In this document: piece after piece, positions 5,928 through 6,246 of the stretch
Layout of the letters: every line of letters begins with the position of its first letter
Position numbering within the stretch: the first letter of the stretch is position 1
Source of the DNA: Candidatus Geothermarchaeota archaeon
GTDB lineage: Archaea > Thermoproteota > Nitrososphaeria > Geothermarchaeales > JAUWBL01
Direction of reading: 5' to 3'
NCBI GenBank assembly: GCA_030601715.1
Contig: JAUWBL010000068.1
Span: forward strand, 1 to 6,246
DNA length: 6,246 nt
The notes under the pieces: generated by a model
Database searches by the model: none
What the model saw: only the letters and a program-made list of their open reading frames with translations
Told to the model about the DNA's origin: nothing
Made by a program: the position numbers and the translations under genes

Positions 5928-6080
5928 TTGATCAAGGTCTTCTGCAAGATCTGTGATTCCCTCCTCTTCTTCGGCGAGCTCAACCCCTTCATGCAATGGA
6001 GGAAGAAGTTCTCCACCTGCACCAGTTGCGGGAGACCTCTCGACTTCAGAGAGGCAGCCATAGACATCGAACTCACATAG
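5928..6080 (+). CDS. Small zinc-ribbon protein
   Basis: 50 residues starting from TTG and ending at TAG 6078-6080. Two CxxC knuckles, C6-KI-C9 and C31-TS-C34, are 21 residues apart and the second is followed by GRPL, the classic shape of a one-zinc ribbon. Small archaeal proteins of the form MIKVFC..C ... C..CGR are common and mostly uncharacterised. An in-frame TAA at 5895-5897 lies upstream and TTG is the first plausible start. A TATA-like CTATTAAC at 5891-5898 sits 33 nt before it, suggesting a leaderless transcript. The next gene on the same strand is the putative Hjc resolvase, 92 nt downstream, which has its own TATA-like box, so shared transcription is uncertain. The function is unknown; a nucleic-acid or protein contact is a guess from the fold. 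The reading is strengthened by both Cys pairs falling in this one frame. Confidence 0.7.
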   Translation: MIKVFCKICDSLLFFGELNPFMQWRKKFSTCTSCGRPLDFREAAIDIELT

Positions 6081-6120
6081 CCCCCCCTTCATGACCCGCC
6101 CCAACCCCCCAAACCCCCCC
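6081..6120 (-). other. G-quadruplex-forming tract
   Basis: The + strand between the zinc-ribbon stop and the hjc promoter is C-rich with runs of 7, 3, 4, 6 and 7 C (6081-6087, 6095-6097, 6099-6102, 6105-6110, 6114-6120). On the minus strand the last four runs are separated by loops of 3, 2 and 1 bases, which meets the usual quadruplex rule. It lies just ahead of the hjc TATA-like box. Confidence 0.6.
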
Positions 6121-6121
6121 G

Positions 6122-6165
6122 AATAAAACCATACCCGAAACATCCATCATTGACCTCAAGGAAGG
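6122..6165 (+). promoter_or_regulatory. TATA-like box and ribosome binding site of the putative hjc
   Basis: AATAAAAC (6122-6129) follows directly after a C-rich tract and predicts a start near 6152. AAGGAAGG (6158-6165) lies 7 nt before the ATG and is a partial Shine-Dalgarno match. Unlike its upstream neighbours, this gene seems to have a short leader. Confidence 0.35.
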
Positions 6166-6172
6166 CCAGACC

Positions 6173-6246
6173 ATGACCCGATACAAATCCGGATATCGCC
6201 AGGAGAGACGCGTCAGAGCCATCAACTCAGAGAACGGGTGGCAGGC
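6173..6246 (+). CDS. hjc: Archaeal Holliday junction resolvase Hjc, N-terminal fragment (cut by window end)
   Basis: Only the first 24 residues and part of the next codon are present. The start MTRYKSGYRQERRVRAI matches the N-terminus of archaeal Hjc enzymes, which read Y-[RK]-x-G-x-x-x-E-R and continue with an amphipathic helix ending in a Gly-hydrophobic pair (here NGW, 21-23). E11 aligns with the first catalytic acid of Hjc (E9 in the Pyrococcus enzyme). Hjc cuts four-way DNA junctions in recombination and repair. The ATG has AAGGAAGG 7 nt upstream (6158-6165) as a possible ribosome site and a TATA-like AATAAAAC at 6122-6129. The remaining acidic and Lys active-site residues lie outside the window, so the call rests on one short conserved helix. 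Confidence 0.6.
   Translation, partial: MTRYKSGYRQERRVRAINSENGWQ

Noticed and set aside
5844..6143. A 99-codon minus-strand frame opposite the zinc-ribbon gene
   Set aside because: It has no motif, is antisense to two conserved CxxC pairs in the + frame, and crosses the G-rich tract.

Overview
The window looks archaeal. The support is an AglB/STT3-type oligosaccharyltransferase, a long-form archaeal NAD kinase of the COG3199 type, the first residues of an Hjc-type Holliday junction resolvase, frequent TTG starts, and TATA-like boxes about 30 nt ahead of several starts, as expected for leaderless or short-leader transcripts. The AglB motif spelling suggests a Thermoproteota/TACK lineage (Bathyarchaeia-like), but this is inference without a database search. 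The + strand is rich in C over G and A over T throughout, whichever strand carries the gene.

Layout. 1-82 is non-coding, with two small hairpins downstream of the first gene. 83-1222 (-) encodes a multi-spanning membrane protein of GT-C glycosyltransferase type. 1223-1503 is intergenic and holds element copy A plus promoters. 1504-2616 (+) encodes the NAD kinase. 2617-2905 lies between convergent genes and holds element copy B. 2906-5038 (-) encodes the oligosaccharyltransferase AglB. 5039-5361 is intergenic and holds element copy C. 5362-5733 (-) encodes a two-CBS-domain protein. 5734-5927 is a divergent intergenic region. 5928-6080 (+) encodes a 50-residue zinc-ribbon protein. 6081-6172 is a very C-rich spacer that can form a G-quadruplex on the minus strand. 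6173 to the window end (+) is the start of an Hjc-type resolvase.

The main discovery candidate is a previously unannotated non-coding element present three times (A 1301-1446, B 2737-2879, C 5176-5323), always on the minus strand. Each copy starts with a block of consensus GGYGTGTGTGAGSAGGAAAA. About 100-106 nt later comes a second block, GGTTTWGCSGTG, and then a short hairpin. Total lengths are 146, 143 and 148 nt. The pairing uses G-U wobbles that exist only in minus-strand RNA. It could be a small structured RNA family, a leader element or an intergenic repeat. Copies A and C lie 5' of the two membrane glycosylation genes; copy B does not precede any minus-strand gene.

The GT-C protein and AglB plausibly work in the same process, assembly and transfer of surface glycans. 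The NAD kinase, CBS protein, zinc ribbon and resolvase have no evident functional link to them.
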